Source: Paenibacillus castaneae (GTDB lineage: Bacteria > Bacillota > Bacilli > Paenibacillales > Paenibacillaceae). From it: a DNA stretch of 64,000 nucleotides. Both the position numbers and the translations under genes were made by a program. The stretch lies in assembly GCF_002884445.1 (NCBI RefSeq), contig NZ_KZ614144.1, positions 3,392,094-3,456,093 of the forward strand. Direction: 5' to 3'. Positions 8,705-17,331 of this stretch are shown piece by piece. The first letter of the stretch is position 1; every line of letters begins with the position of its first letter. The notes beneath the pieces are model-generated. The model ran no database searches. It was not told where the DNA came from and saw nothing but the letters and a program-made list of their open reading frames with translations.

Positions 8705-9481
8705 ATGACTCATGTTGTAACGCAAGAGCAAATTGAATTCTACCAGAAGAACGGTTTCGTTAAGGTGGACAATATCCTCAGTCAGGAAGAGGTTGCGGAG
8801 CTCGCAGAGGCGATGGAAGAAGTGATGGTGGATCGCTCTCAGCTCTCCATTGCCACCGATGTCAGTACCGGCGCTTATTACAAGGTGCTTAACCAGAAGG
8901 TCAACGTCTGGCGTGACCACGGTATCATGGCTAAATATTCGCTGCACAACAGAATCGCCCAAGCTGCCAAAGAGCTTTCCGGAGCGAGCGGCATTCGCCT
9001 GTTCCACGACCACGCCCTCTGGAAAATGCCACACGATTCCAAACCAACTCCATGGCATCAAGACCTGCCCTATTGGCCGATGAACGAACCCGGCGCGCTC
9101 TCCGCGTGGATCACAGTCGACGACGTCGACGAGAGGAACGGATGCATGATGTTCATCCCCGGCTCGCACAAAGTCGGCAAATTATCCGGCATCGACCTCG
9201 TTAACCCGCAAAATATTTTCGATTATGTCAGTGGCACGGAGCTAGAGAATGCGAAGCCGGTCGTCGTTCCGTTGAAGAAGGGCAGTTGCACGTTCCATCA
9301 TGGGCAGACGTTTCACTATGCCCACTCCAATCAGTCGGATAGGCCCCGTCGCGTGCTGGCGATCATCTACATGCCGGACGGTACAACCTATAACGGGAAA
9401 AATCATATTGCCACTGATGGACTGGGACTCGAAGTCAATGATAAAATCAGAGCAGGAACGTTGCCCCTGCTGGCTAAATAA
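8705..9481 (+). CDS. Phytanoyl-CoA dioxygenase (PhyH) family protein
   Basis: This is a second PhyH protein, 258 residues. Metal ligands His118 and Asp120 lie in PWHQDLPYWP, the distal His is in GSCTFHHGQTFHYA, and the 2-oxoglutarate Arg is in RPRRVLAIIYMPDG. It is clearly related to, but not a copy of, the gene at 5180. The codon use is richer in GC than its surroundings. A gene for an AraC regulator follows 38 bases downstream on the same strand, so the pair is probably one operon. The substrate is unknown. Confidence 0.87.
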   Translation: MTHVVTQEQIEFYQKNGFVKVDNILSQEEVAELAEAMEEVMVDRSQLSIATDVSTGAYYKVLNQKVNVWRDHGIMAKYSLHNRIAQAAKELSGASGIRLFHDHALWKMPHDSKPTPWHQDLPYWPMNEPGALSAWITVDDVDERNGCMMFIPGSHKVGKLSGIDLVNPQNIFDYVSGTELENAKPVVVPLKKGSCTFHHGQTFHYAHSNQSDRPRRVLAIIYMPDGTTYNGKNHIATDGLGLEVNDKIRAGTLPLLAK

Positions 9482-9519
9482 CCTGCAGGCCGCGGCAAGC
9501 AATCTTTTTCGGAAATGAA

Positions 9520-10425
9520 GTGAAGCCTATGACCCGAATCCTGAGCAAACACTATTTCGATAACCCCGACTTTCCGTTTCACGCCGGATACTACGTCTTT
9601 GCGCCTGGCGAGGCGATAGCCGATCACTCTCACGAATTTACCGAATTGGCGTACGTGGCGGAAGGCTCCGGTGAGCACAGTTATAACCAAGGGGACTACT
9701 ATGCCATTCGCGCTGGTGACGTTTTCATTATCGAACCGGATATGGTGCATGCCTATCAGGTCGGGCCCGCCGGTAAGCTCGTTATTTGTAACGTCTTATT
9801 CATGCCTTCACTGCTTAAGAACGAGCTGGACACAATGTCTTCGGTTACGCCCTTCGTCGACTTCTTCTATGTCGAACCGTTCCTCCGCAACAATGCACGT
9901 TTCGTATCGAGACTCAGTCTGCGAACGAGCCATCAGCTCGAGATCGGCAGCATTCTGGACAAACTGATCGCAGAGCAGAATAACCGAAGTCTAGGTTACC
10001 AAACGATGATCAAGACATCCATGATCCAACTATTTATCTCTTTAAGCCGTTACTACCAACAGATGGAGCGACCTAAGGAAGCCGTTTCCGACGAACAAAA
10101 TCTGAAGATGATCGTCGATTTCATCCATCGCCACTACGCCCAACCTCTCACGCTTGAGCAAATTAGCCATATTTGCGGTATGAGTGCGTCTGTGTTCTCT
10201 GCCAAATTTAAGATGTACACAGGGAGAACCTTTATCGAGTATCGCAATGAAATCCGTTTGAGTATCGCCCAAGATGCTATACTGGACACCGACGACAAAA
10301 TCGCCACAATTGCGCAGATTGTCGGATTCGATGATCTTAGTTTCTTCAATAAGCAATTCAAGAGAAAGACCGGGGTTAGCCCTGGTCAGCTGCGCAAGCA
10401 ATCCAATATTACGATTTGCAAGTAA
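9520..10425 (+). CDS. AraC-family transcriptional regulator with cupin sensor
   Basis: The 301-residue protein has an N-terminal cupin (GEAIADHSHEFTELAYV, then RAGDVFIIEPDMVHAY) at about residues 20-85. The C-terminal AraC domain lies at about 195-295 (TLEQISHICGMSASVFSAKF; IATIAQIVGFDDLSFFNKQFK). The start may be GTG 9520 or ATG 9529; neither has a clearly better ribosome site. It follows the PhyH gene and probably controls it. Confidence 0.9.
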   Translation: MKPMTRILSKHYFDNPDFPFHAGYYVFAPGEAIADHSHEFTELAYVAEGSGEHSYNQGDYYAIRAGDVFIIEPDMVHAYQVGPAGKLVICNVLFMPSLLKNELDTMSSVTPFVDFFYVEPFLRNNARFVSRLSLRTSHQLEIGSILDKLIAEQNNRSLGYQTMIKTSMIQLFISLSRYYQQMERPKEAVSDEQNLKMIVDFIHRHYAQPLTLEQISHICGMSASVFSAKFKMYTGRTFIEYRNEIRLSIAQDAILDTDDKIATIAQIVGFDDLSFFNKQFKRKTGVSPGQLRKQSNITICK

Positions 10426-10456
10426 ATTTTACTAAAGGGAATCTTAAATAGCATTG

Positions 10457-10490
10457 AAAAGGAGCAGCTGATCGGCTGCTCCTTTTACTT
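10457..10490 (+). terminator. Rho-independent terminator of the PhyH-AraC operon
   Basis: A 12-bp perfect stem (AAAAGGAGCAGC, 10457-10468, with 10475-10486) has a 6-base loop and a T-rich tail. It lies 32 bases after the AraC stop. The rest of the 256-base gap to 10682 shows no gene. Confidence 0.9.
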
Positions 10491-10681
10491 ACGCGTAAAA
10501 TGAGATGTTTTGAACTAATGTCATCACTTTAAAGCAACAAGAACTATAGAAATAAAATATAGTATTAGAAGGATCATATTAATGGATACAGCGGTAGTTA
10601 GGATGTGATGAGATTAATCCATAATTCACTTATTGAACGCCAAACTGTACATCAACCACTCAGTGTAAAGAGGAATAAGAC

Positions 10682-11353
10682 TTAAATGAGATGATCATAT
10701 GGTTTTATTTCCTTTTGATAAAAGTCATATAATTGATTAATAGAAGAACTTGAGAAGATATGACTAACTCGTTCTATTTCCTCACGTTCCCAATCGAACC
10801 ATCGCATTTCCTTTAACTTTTCGATTTCTTTGTCTGTAAAACGTTTCTTTATCTCTTTAGCAGGGTTGCCGCCAACTATTATATATGGTGAGACATCTTT
10901 TACAACAACCGCTCCTGCAGCAACAATAGCACCTTCACCTATTTTTACACCAGGCATAATCATTGCGTTCATGCCAATCCAAGCATCACTTTCGATGATT
11001 GTATCCCCTTTTGGTTCGAATGAGGATTCAATCTGCTCCACAAACGGGTACACGGTAATCCATTCAGGATGATGATTGTGATTCCCACCCATTAAAATAA
11101 TTACACCACTTGCAATGCATACGTATTTCCCTATAATCAATTTATCTAAATGCCAACCATAGTCTTCAATGGGGTTAAATAGCTTTCTTGATTTTTCATC
11201 ACCCCAAAGGTATCTAACGCACCCATCTTCAAAATCATGATTATCGTAATAACCAGAATAGTAGGAGTATTCCCCTACTTCAATCATTGGATTGGTGACA
11301 ATATCCTTTAGATACTTAATTTCAGACCAGTGGTTAAACCGATATTGTTTCAT
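10682..11353 (-). CDS. Hexapeptide acetyltransferase of the CatB/Vat (xenobiotic acetyltransferase) type
   Basis: The 223-residue left-handed beta-helix enzyme resembles type-B chloramphenicol and streptogramin acetyltransferases. It opens with a Vat-like N-terminal segment (VGEYSYYSGYY). A catalytic His candidate lies in ILMGGNHNHHPEW at about residue 92, followed by hexapeptide turns (IIESDAWIGMNAMIMPGVKIGEGA) and the conserved GGNPAKEI. GAGGAG lies 5 bases before ATG 11353. It may acetylate a xenobiotic, but substrate specificity cannot be inferred safely and resistance is unproven. Confidence 0.85.
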   Translation of the reverse strand: MKQYRFNHWSEIKYLKDIVTNPMIEVGEYSYYSGYYDNHDFEDGCVRYLWGDEKSRKLFNPIEDYGWHLDKLIIGKYVCIASGVIILMGGNHNHHPEWITVYPFVEQIESSFEPKGDTIIESDAWIGMNAMIMPGVKIGEGAIVAAGAVVVKDVSPYIIVGGNPAKEIKKRFTDKEIEKLKEMRWFDWEREEIERVSHIFSSSSINQLYDFYQKEIKPYDHLI

Positions 11354-11585
11354 TCTTTCTCCTCGCTTCTAAGTAATATAAATCATTTTTTCACTTAGAA
11401 GCTTAATGCAGTAGCAACATTCTTAAACCGTTTTAAACGACGAACCATCGTCCTCATCCTTTTCCTATTTGATGGGGACATTGTAACAAACGTATCATTT
11501 GTTCGTCAAATCATACCTGACTATCCGAACTAACCATGACATATTAAAGTAACTAATCCGGACAAGCATCTTAGTAATGGACATC

Positions 11586-11611
11586 AACCCTTGTATATCA
11601 AGGGTTTTTTA
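11586..11611 (+). terminator. Hairpin with T-run in a gene-poor gap
   Basis: AACCCTT (11586-11592) pairs with AAGGGTT (11600-11606), followed by T6. It looks like a plus-strand terminator without an obvious plus-strand gene. The 317-base gap 11354-11670 otherwise holds the CatB-like gene's promoter region and a second small hairpin AGCCG/CGGCT near 11620-11635, downstream of the kinase gene. Confidence 0.5.
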
Positions 11612-11670
11612 TAAAGAAAGCCGATCGGACGGCTGCCTCTTGGTGTTATATATCGAGCTCTCGCTCCCCG

Positions 11671-12189
11671 TTATTTTAACAATTCCACATTTGTTACAAA
11701 TTCTCGTACGTCTTTCAGAGTCTTTAAAATGATTATCTCCTTTTCATTGGATAACCATCTTAGTTTTCCTAAGATCTTTGTCTTTTGTTTTTCAGGGTAT
11801 TCCCAGACCCATTTCAGAAATTCCAGACTGATCCTTTCCTCACAGCCTTCAGCCATATCCGTTCTCGTCTTGTTGCGGTACTGGAATCTTCTCTTCAGCA
11901 CGCGGATAATGCAGATCCACCTCGACAAATCAATAAATATGATCGTGTCTGCCGCTTGGAACCTAATGTCAATCGTGCCTCCATAATTGCCATCTATAAT
12001 CCAACTGTCATGACTAACGAGTTCCTCTTGAACATCTCTTTGCTCGTTTTTGGGTGTGCTAATCCAGCCTGGTTTCCAAAAAATTGAATCCAGATGTTTA
12101 GCTTCCTTTACAAGATCGTTATCCGATGACAACTGATCCCCAACCTCCCCCCGTAGAAATAGACGGTCATTTATGAAAAAAACTTGCAT
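11671..12189 (-). pseudogene. FlaR/topology-modulation-type P-loop kinase lacking its Walker A motif
   Basis: Residues about 33-172 match the adenylate-kinase-like FlaR family (KHLDSIFWKPGW, SWIIDGNYGGTIDIRFQAADTIIFIDL in part, RRFQYRNKTR). In that family the protein begins with a GxxGxGKS loop about 20 residues before HLD. Here that position reads FLRGEVGDQLSSDNDLVKEA, with no Walker A in this frame, and only a degraded glycine-rich stretch (STGGGWGS) appears in the neighbouring frame. The N-terminus looks frameshifted or decayed, so ATP binding is probably lost. The ORF from ATG 12189 might still be translated. Confidence 0.65.
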
Positions 12190-12368
12190 AATTTAATTAT
12201 TAAATTTCTCCTGTCGTTGGAAAATATCCTTTATTCCTTTCAACACTAATGCCTGCCCATTACTTCAATGAAAACAGAGCTGCTACGTCCACGTATTTAT
12301 TATGAATTCCATTCCTACAGTTGAAGTAAAGAATATCTAAATAAAAATATGAGTTGTATAAAATGAAA

Positions 12369-12403
12369 AGAAACAAACACGGATAAACTTTGTGTTTGCT
12401 TCT
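12369..12403 (-). terminator. Rho-independent terminator for the maltose-acetyltransferase-like gene
   Basis: A 12-bp stem with one G-U pair (12369-12380 with 12392-12403) is followed on the minus strand by a T-rich tail. Confidence 0.8.
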
Positions 12404-12447
12404 TTGGATTGGAATCGCTGCAACTCATTTTTTTCTTAAGTATAAAT

Positions 12448-13077
12448 TTACCATTGAACCTGATCGACGCGCATGTCTTTGTAGTAATATACTCTATCGT
12501 TTTCTGTAATTTCCCGGAGAACCTTACACGGGTTCCCGACAGCAATTACATTTTCAGGGATATTCTTAGTAACCACACTTCCAGCCCCAATGACACTACC
12601 CTTTCCAATAGTGACACCTGGGACAATAATTGCACCACTGCCGATCCAAACACCATCCTCAATTACCACAGGTAATGCAAACATTCCACCCTCTCTACGT
12701 ACGTCGGGGTGTAATGGATGATTGGTTACTGCAATGGTAACGTTCGGACCGAACATAACATTATTTCCGATCGTTACCTTATAATCATCTACAACGGTTA
12801 GATTGAAGTTAATGTACACGTTATTGCCTACTGTGGTGTTCGAACCATACGCCATACGGATCGGGGGTTCCATCCATACATTCTCACCCATGCTACCAAA
12901 TAGTTGTTTCATCAGTGCTAAACGTCCTTCGGTGTCATCGGGGTGCAAGCGGTTAATCTCAAAACATAAGGCTTTACCTCGCTGACGTGCGCGGGCTAGT
13001 TCAGCAGCCTCCTCCGGATAGTTAGGGTCATGGTCGGTAAACAATTGGACATTTGCCATTCTTTCTTTAATGTTCAT
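12448..13077 (-). CDS. maa: Maltose O-acetyltransferase-like hexapeptide transferase (Maa/LacA/NodL group)
   Basis: The 209-residue enzyme has the N-terminal Mac domain at about residues 5-60 (ARARQRGKALCFEINRLHPDD). A left-handed beta-helix follows, with the catalytic-loop His in TIAVTNHPLHPDVR (near residue 120), then VWIGSGAIIVPGVTIGKGSVIGAGSVVTK and AVGNPCKVLR. It is expected to transfer acetyl from acetyl-CoA to a sugar hydroxyl. AAAGGAG lies 9 bases before ATG 13077. It stands alone, with its own terminator. Confidence 0.88.
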   Translation of the reverse strand: MNIKERMANVQLFTDHDPNYPEEAAELARARQRGKALCFEINRLHPDDTEGRLALMKQLFGSMGENVWMEPPIRMAYGSNTTVGNNVYINFNLTVVDDYKVTIGNNVMFGPNVTIAVTNHPLHPDVRREGGMFALPVVIEDGVWIGSGAIIVPGVTIGKGSVIGAGSVVTKNIPENVIAVGNPCKVLREITENDRVYYYKDMRVDQVQW

Positions 13078-13164
13078 ATGTCATTCTCCTTTACATATTG
13101 GTTTATTCTAAAGGCCCGGACCAACACCGATTTAGGGAAGATTAAACTCACAGAATACGCCCCT

Positions 13165-14532
13165 TCACCTTGCATCAGCAAAATCTCTAGTAATATTCTT
13201 TATCCACTTATATTGGCGGTAACGGATTAAAGCGACTGGCAGCTTAATTATTTCATCCAAACAGATAACTGCATATAGAATAATTGGAGGCACCTGCCAC
13301 ACAAAAGCACACAAATATCCCAATGGCAATATGATGCCCCACATCACCACAGTGTCGCACCAGAAACCGAATTTGGAATCGCCTCCGGCACAGAATATAC
13401 CTCCAATGGTCGTGGAATTGATTGACTTCGCAATACAATAATAAGCGCAGATATAAAGCATTCCGTTCAGATAGCCTTGTGCAGAATCATTCAAGTTCAC
13501 CATATAAAAAACCAGCGGTTTCAACAACAAAATCGTTATCCCTGCTAAGCCACCAAATACTAATGCGAACAAGCTAATCCGATTACCTGCTCTCTTCGCG
13601 ATCTCGATCTCTCCATTGCCTAGATATTTGCCGATAAGCACAGATCCGCCGCTGGCAATGCCTCCGCACAACACAATGGCTAAATTTTTCACGACTGCCG
13701 CGACGGAATTAGCCGCAACAAGATCAGCACTAACATGTCCGATAATGGCTGCAGTTGCAGTCAGTGCGCATCCCCAAACGATGTAATTACCCTGAACGGG
13801 CATCGTGTATTTCAAGTAGTCCTGAAGCAATTTGCGTTGAATGCCATCACGCACAGGCAACTGAAATTTTATCTTACCCCGCGTAACGGAATGCACAATG
13901 CAGCAACTGAGTTCAATGAAACGTGCGCAAACCGTCGCTAGACCAACAGCCTGAATCGCCTTCTCGGGCATGTCTGGAAACAAAACAAAAATGCAGAGAA
14001 AGTTAAAGAGGATATTTAATACGAGGCAGACGGAGCTGATCCATGCACTCAGGCTGGCGTTCTCCATGCTTCTAACGACGCTGAAGTACATTTGTGAAAT
14101 GCCCATGGCTAAGTACGAGAACGAGACCACTTGCAGAAAGCCCGAGCCGTACCGAATTAATTCTTCGTCATCCGTGAAGAAGCGCATGAGCAGATCCGGA
14201 AAGAACAGCGAAAGCCCAAAAAAGAAAAGGGAAACGCTAACGGAAAACAGGCAAGCAATACTAAAGACGCGTTGGATCGTCTTGACATCTTTCTTTCCCC
14301 AATACTGGGCAGACAGGATACTTGCTCCTGTTGCCAGTCCCATATAGAACAAGGTCAATACGAAAGTGACTTGTCCTGCCAACGATACAGCCGACATTGC
14401 CGATTGGCTAATAACCCCTAACATCACAATATCCACCGACATGACTGCAGCTGTGATTAGGTTTTGCAAAGCAATGGGGATTACCAGTCTGATCAACTCA
14501 CGATTGAAATGGTTGTCGTTCGGAGCTACCAT
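13165..14532 (-). CDS. MATE-family multidrug/cation antiporter
   Basis: The protein has about 455 residues and 12 predicted membrane segments in two homologous halves, each opening with a NorM-like first helix (LIRLVIPIALQNLITAAVMSVDIVMLG). It should export cationic or other compounds using an ion gradient. The frame is open to 14616, but the extension is basic and atypical. ATG 14532 gives normal family length, though the G-rich ribosome-like site is about 19 bases upstream, so the start is uncertain. It diverges from an AraC gene 135 bases away that may control it. Confidence 0.85.
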   Translation of the reverse strand: MVAPNDNHFNRELIRLVIPIALQNLITAAVMSVDIVMLGVISQSAMSAVSLAGQVTFVLTLFYMGLATGASILSAQYWGKKDVKTIQRVFSIACLFSVSVSLFFFGLSLFFPDLLMRFFTDDEELIRYGSGFLQVVSFSYLAMGISQMYFSVVRSMENASLSAWISSVCLVLNILFNFLCIFVLFPDMPEKAIQAVGLATVCARFIELSCCIVHSVTRGKIKFQLPVRDGIQRKLLQDYLKYTMPVQGNYIVWGCALTATAAIIGHVSADLVAANSVAAVVKNLAIVLCGGIASGGSVLIGKYLGNGEIEIAKRAGNRISLFALVFGGLAGITILLLKPLVFYMVNLNDSAQGYLNGMLYICAYYCIAKSINSTTIGGIFCAGGDSKFGFWCDTVVMWGIILPLGYLCAFVWQVPPIILYAVICLDEIIKLPVALIRYRQYKWIKNITRDFADAR

Positions 14533-14666
14533 TCGTACATGCGATGCACGTCTCCGCCCCCTTTCTGAAATGAATCTAATATAAAAATAGTATATTTTCA
14601 TGGAGTTATCAATCACAATTGACTATAATATTATCAAAATCGTATTTATTCCGAGGATGTGTTACT

Positions 14667-15563
14667 GTGCGTACAGAACTGGAGGTATTCTCCGATTTAT
14701 CAGAACGATTAGACTACAATTTACCTAATTTTCAGCTCTATGTACGTAAAGGTACCCTGCATCAGTTTGACAGATATGCCGCCTCATGCCACTGGCATCC
14801 GGATATAGAGTTTATTTTAGTGCTTGAAGGCTCGATGGACTTTTTTGTTAAAGGAAAAACTGTGCATATAGATAAGGGGAGTGGGATTTTTGTAAATAGT
14901 AAACGGTTGCATTACGGGTTTTCTCCCGATATGACAGACTGTTCTTATATTGTGGTCGCCATTCATCCTTCGCTGCTTGGGAAGGATACCTGGGAGGGAA
15001 AGGAATACTGGGAAGAGAAATTTGGTTCAAACTCGGATGACTATATATTACTTACAGACGAAATTCAATGGCATGGGGAAGTTCTGCATTCATTGAATCA
15101 GATCTACAATGAGATGCACAGCCCTACACGCAATCCGTTTCGTCTACTGTCACAGGCGATGTCTTTATGTGCGTACATGGGAGATCATATACAAGAGAAT
15201 TCTGGTCTTCTTGCTAATGATCAGTTATGGGCAGCCGTCTGGAAGATGACGGGGTTCATTCATCAGCATTATGAGAACAAAATAATACTTGGTGATATTG
15301 CAGCGGCGGGTTCTGTATGCCGTAGTCGATGCTGCGAGCTGTTCGGTCAGTACGTTGGCCAAACTCCTAACTCCTATCTGATTCGGTATCGCATCCAAAA
15401 AAGCTGTGAGTTGCTGCAGGAAACAGATCGAACTATCAGTGAGATCGCAATTTCCTGTGGTTTTCAAAGTGCAAGTTATTTTTCATATACTTTTCGTAAA
15501 GAGATGGGGTTGGTTCCGCAGGCTTACCGCAAGAACCACCGTTTATATTCAGATTATAGCTAA
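14667..15563 (+). CDS. AraC-family transcriptional regulator with cupin sensor
   Basis: The protein has about 298 residues. A cupin motif (CHWHPDIEFILVLEGSMDFFV) lies near residues 40-60, and the AraC DNA-binding domain occupies about 195-295 (ILGDIAAAGSVCRSRCCELFG; ISEIAISCGFQSASYFSYTF). GTG 14667 is chosen because GAGGATG lies 7 bases before it; the longer frame from 14619 has no ribosome site. It diverges from the MATE exporter gene, so control of that gene is a natural hypothesis. Confidence 0.87.
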   Translation: MRTELEVFSDLSERLDYNLPNFQLYVRKGTLHQFDRYAASCHWHPDIEFILVLEGSMDFFVKGKTVHIDKGSGIFVNSKRLHYGFSPDMTDCSYIVVAIHPSLLGKDTWEGKEYWEEKFGSNSDDYILLTDEIQWHGEVLHSLNQIYNEMHSPTRNPFRLLSQAMSLCAYMGDHIQENSGLLANDQLWAAVWKMTGFIHQHYENKIILGDIAAAGSVCRSRCCELFGQYVGQTPNSYLIRYRIQKSCELLQETDRTISEIAISCGFQSASYFSYTFRKEMGLVPQAYRKNHRLYSDYS

Positions 15564-15652
15564 TTTCCAGGCTCTCTCCATTTCAATATTCAATCAATTG
15601 CTTTGTAATATTTATGTGTTTGTATCCTAATATGGCACCATTTATATTGGAT

Positions 15653-15710
15653 CTAACCTGCCTGTTCGTATTATGAGGTCACCAAATCTTTCTGGTGGAC
15701 CTCATTTTTG
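15653..15710 (+). repeat. Repeat/terminator module 1 (left flank of IS110 element)
   Basis: CTAACCTGCCTGTTCGTATTAT is a diverged copy of the ~25-bp interspersed repeat of this window. It abuts a hairpin (15673-15684 with 15693-15705, one bulge) and a T5 run. It lies just before the putative IS110 left end and may be the element's target or the terminator of the AraC gene. Confidence 0.6.
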
Positions 15711-15909
15711 TGTGGTCGTAAGATAGCGGTAGCCGGGGATAGAACGTACCTGCCCGTGGGAGCTAGATCCCGAGAGCTATACAGTTCATCCCCCCTACTT
15801 GTTAAACCATGATTAGGCTGGTTGGGACCATGATCCCGAATCACATGCGATAATGTGGACGACAAGAAGGTTAGGGGTTGCCAGCGAATATAATATGAGG
15901 AGTGATTGA
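15711..15909 (+). ncRNA. Candidate IS110 bridge RNA / structured left end
   Basis: A 199-base non-coding stretch precedes the IS110 transposase, where IS110-group (as opposed to IS1111-group) elements encode their bridge RNA. Two nested pairings are visible: ATAGC (15723-15727) with GCTAT (15776-15780), and CGGGGAT (15734-15740) with ATCCCG (15767-15772). They enclose a 26-base internal loop, the shape expected for a target- or donor-binding loop. Further GGG/CCC-rich pairing occurs at 15800-15840. The RNA boundaries and guide sequences were not determined. Confidence 0.5.
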
Positions 15910-17115
15910 ATGAATCCTGTCATTGGATTAGATGTATCTAAAGGAGAAAGTCATGCACAAGCTTTTTCAGATCGAGGAACGCCCTACGGAAAGACCTTTC
16001 GATTTGAGCATAATCTTGAGGGATTAGCATCCTTCCTCCGCTTTGCTCAAAACGTGGAGTCCTTTGCTGGGCAGCGTCCGGCCATTGTGTTAGAAGCAAC
16101 AGGTCATTATCATAGTCCTGTTATTCAGTTTCTAGATGATCATCAATATCTGTATATCGTTATCAATCCATTAATTTCACACCAAGCGAAAAAGATGAAT
16201 TTACGTAAGGTGAAAACGGATGTTGCTGACGCATACCAGTTGGGCGAAATGTTCTACAAAGAAGAGCTGGAGCCTTACAAAAAACGGGGTCAGTATCTGA
16301 TGAACCTGCGTTACCTGACACGGCAACATGAGTCACTGACTGAAATATATGTCCAGGTAAAGTTGCAGTTTCAAGCGGTACTGGATCAAGTCTTTCCAGA
16401 GTATCATGGCGTGTTTGGTGACCTTTATTCTAAGGTATCACTTCGTTTCCTGGCCCAGTATCCAACGTCTCAATCGGTGCTAGCGTTGTCCGAGGAAAAC
16501 GTTACGGCGAACATAAAACGCCTTGTTGGACATGTTACCTCGAACCGGTGGTCGCTAGATCGGGCACAGAAACTAATGGCTGCTGCAAAGCGAAATCCCT
16601 TCAGAGAGACCGCTTTTCCGAGTCATTTAATCTCATTAGAGTTATTCATTAATTTACTTCTTCAGTACCAGGAGCATCTAACGAAACTGGATAAATCGAT
16701 AGAAACTCTGGCTGAAGAATTAATGGAGTACGATCTAATCCAATCGATACCCGGCATTGGCACCAAAATTGCAGCAACAATTTTAGCTGAGGTCGGAGAA
16801 ATTGATCGGTTCGATCACGCGAAGAAACTGGTTGCGTTTACTGGGATTGATCCAAGCGTCTTTTCTTCCGGCAAGTTTACAGCAACCCGAAATAAAATCA
16901 CCAAACGTGGTTCTAGAAGGCTTCGGACAGCTTTATATCAAGCTGTAAGGTGTGGACTGAAAGGCTCACGTAACAAGAGAATAAGAGCTTATTACGACAA
17001 AAAGCGTGCAGAAGGCAAACTATTTAAAGTAGCCGTGATCGCTTGTGTAAATAGACTAATCCATTGGATATATGCGATTTTGACCAAGAAAGAACCTTTC
17101 CGATTGACTGAATAA
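15910..17115 (+). CDS. IS110-family transposase (DEDD/serine recombinase)
   Basis: The 401-residue protein appears intact. The N-terminal RuvC-like DEDD domain shows Asp8 (GLDVSK), Glu62 (VLEATGHY), Asp104 and Asp107 (VKTDVADAYQLGE). A helical segment follows, with a helix-hairpin-helix SIPGIGTKIAA at about 279-289. The Transposase_20 domain has the expected catalytic Ser at 319/320 (PSVFSSGKF). GGAG lies 8 bases before the ATG. It works with a structured non-coding RNA in characterised relatives (IS621). No disabling mutation is seen, so it may be active. Confidence 0.93.
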   Translation: MNPVIGLDVSKGESHAQAFSDRGTPYGKTFRFEHNLEGLASFLRFAQNVESFAGQRPAIVLEATGHYHSPVIQFLDDHQYLYIVINPLISHQAKKMNLRKVKTDVADAYQLGEMFYKEELEPYKKRGQYLMNLRYLTRQHESLTEIYVQVKLQFQAVLDQVFPEYHGVFGDLYSKVSLRFLAQYPTSQSVLALSEENVTANIKRLVGHVTSNRWSLDRAQKLMAAAKRNPFRETAFPSHLISLELFINLLLQYQEHLTKLDKSIETLAEELMEYDLIQSIPGIGTKIAATILAEVGEIDRFDHAKKLVAFTGIDPSVFSSGKFTATRNKITKRGSRRLRTALYQAVRCGLKGSRNKRIRAYYDKKRAEGKLFKVAVIACVNRLIHWIYAILTKKEPFRLTE

Positions 17116-17225
17116 GCAACGTTTAGATATCGAGGAAAACCTTCCCAAATTCTTTGGGGCGGTTATTTGTCATGCATTTTTACCAGTATAACATCCTTCG
17201 TTTACTTCATTAATAATTAAATATT

Positions 17226-17323
17226 GACAGGCTATTAGCTGGTATAGCTTAATAAACAAGGAGCAGCTGCCGACTGCATCTGCTCCATTTTGTGTTTAAC
17301 TAACGTGTCCCGTTAGCTTAATC
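17226..17323 (-). repeat. Repeat/terminator module 2
   Basis: A degenerate repeat (GCTATTAGCTGGTATAGCTT, 17231-17250) and a clearer one (AACTAACGTGTCCCGTTAG, from 17298) flank a GGAGCAG/CTGCTCC hairpin (17260-17266 with 17280-17286). It lies 9 bases beyond the stop of the 17332 gene and probably terminates it. Confidence 0.6.
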
Positions 17324-17331
17324 GCTTCGCC

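Larger units (their letters stand above)
15711..17225 (+). mobile_element. IS110-family insertion sequence (ends approximate)
   Basis: A complete DEDD transposase gene with a long structured 5' non-coding region defines an IS110-type element of roughly 1.3-1.5 kb. IS110 elements lack long terminal inverted repeats, so the ends cannot be fixed by eye; the given limits are the flanking repeat modules. Both flanks are repeat/terminator modules, which suggests insertion into or beside one. Confidence 0.6.

Noticed and set aside
8585..9169. Long minus-strand open frame opposite the second PhyH gene
   Set aside because: It is antisense to a well-supported dioxygenase with all metal ligands and has no family features. 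The higher GC of the region explains the openness.
10682..11353. Labelling the CatB/Vat-like gene as a chloramphenicol or streptogramin resistance gene
   Set aside because: Fold-level similarity does not establish substrate; many homologues are housekeeping or uncharacterised acetyltransferases.
12315..12545. 76-codon minus-strand frame at the end of the maa-like gene
   Set aside because: It overlaps the hexapeptide transferase in another frame and spans its terminator.
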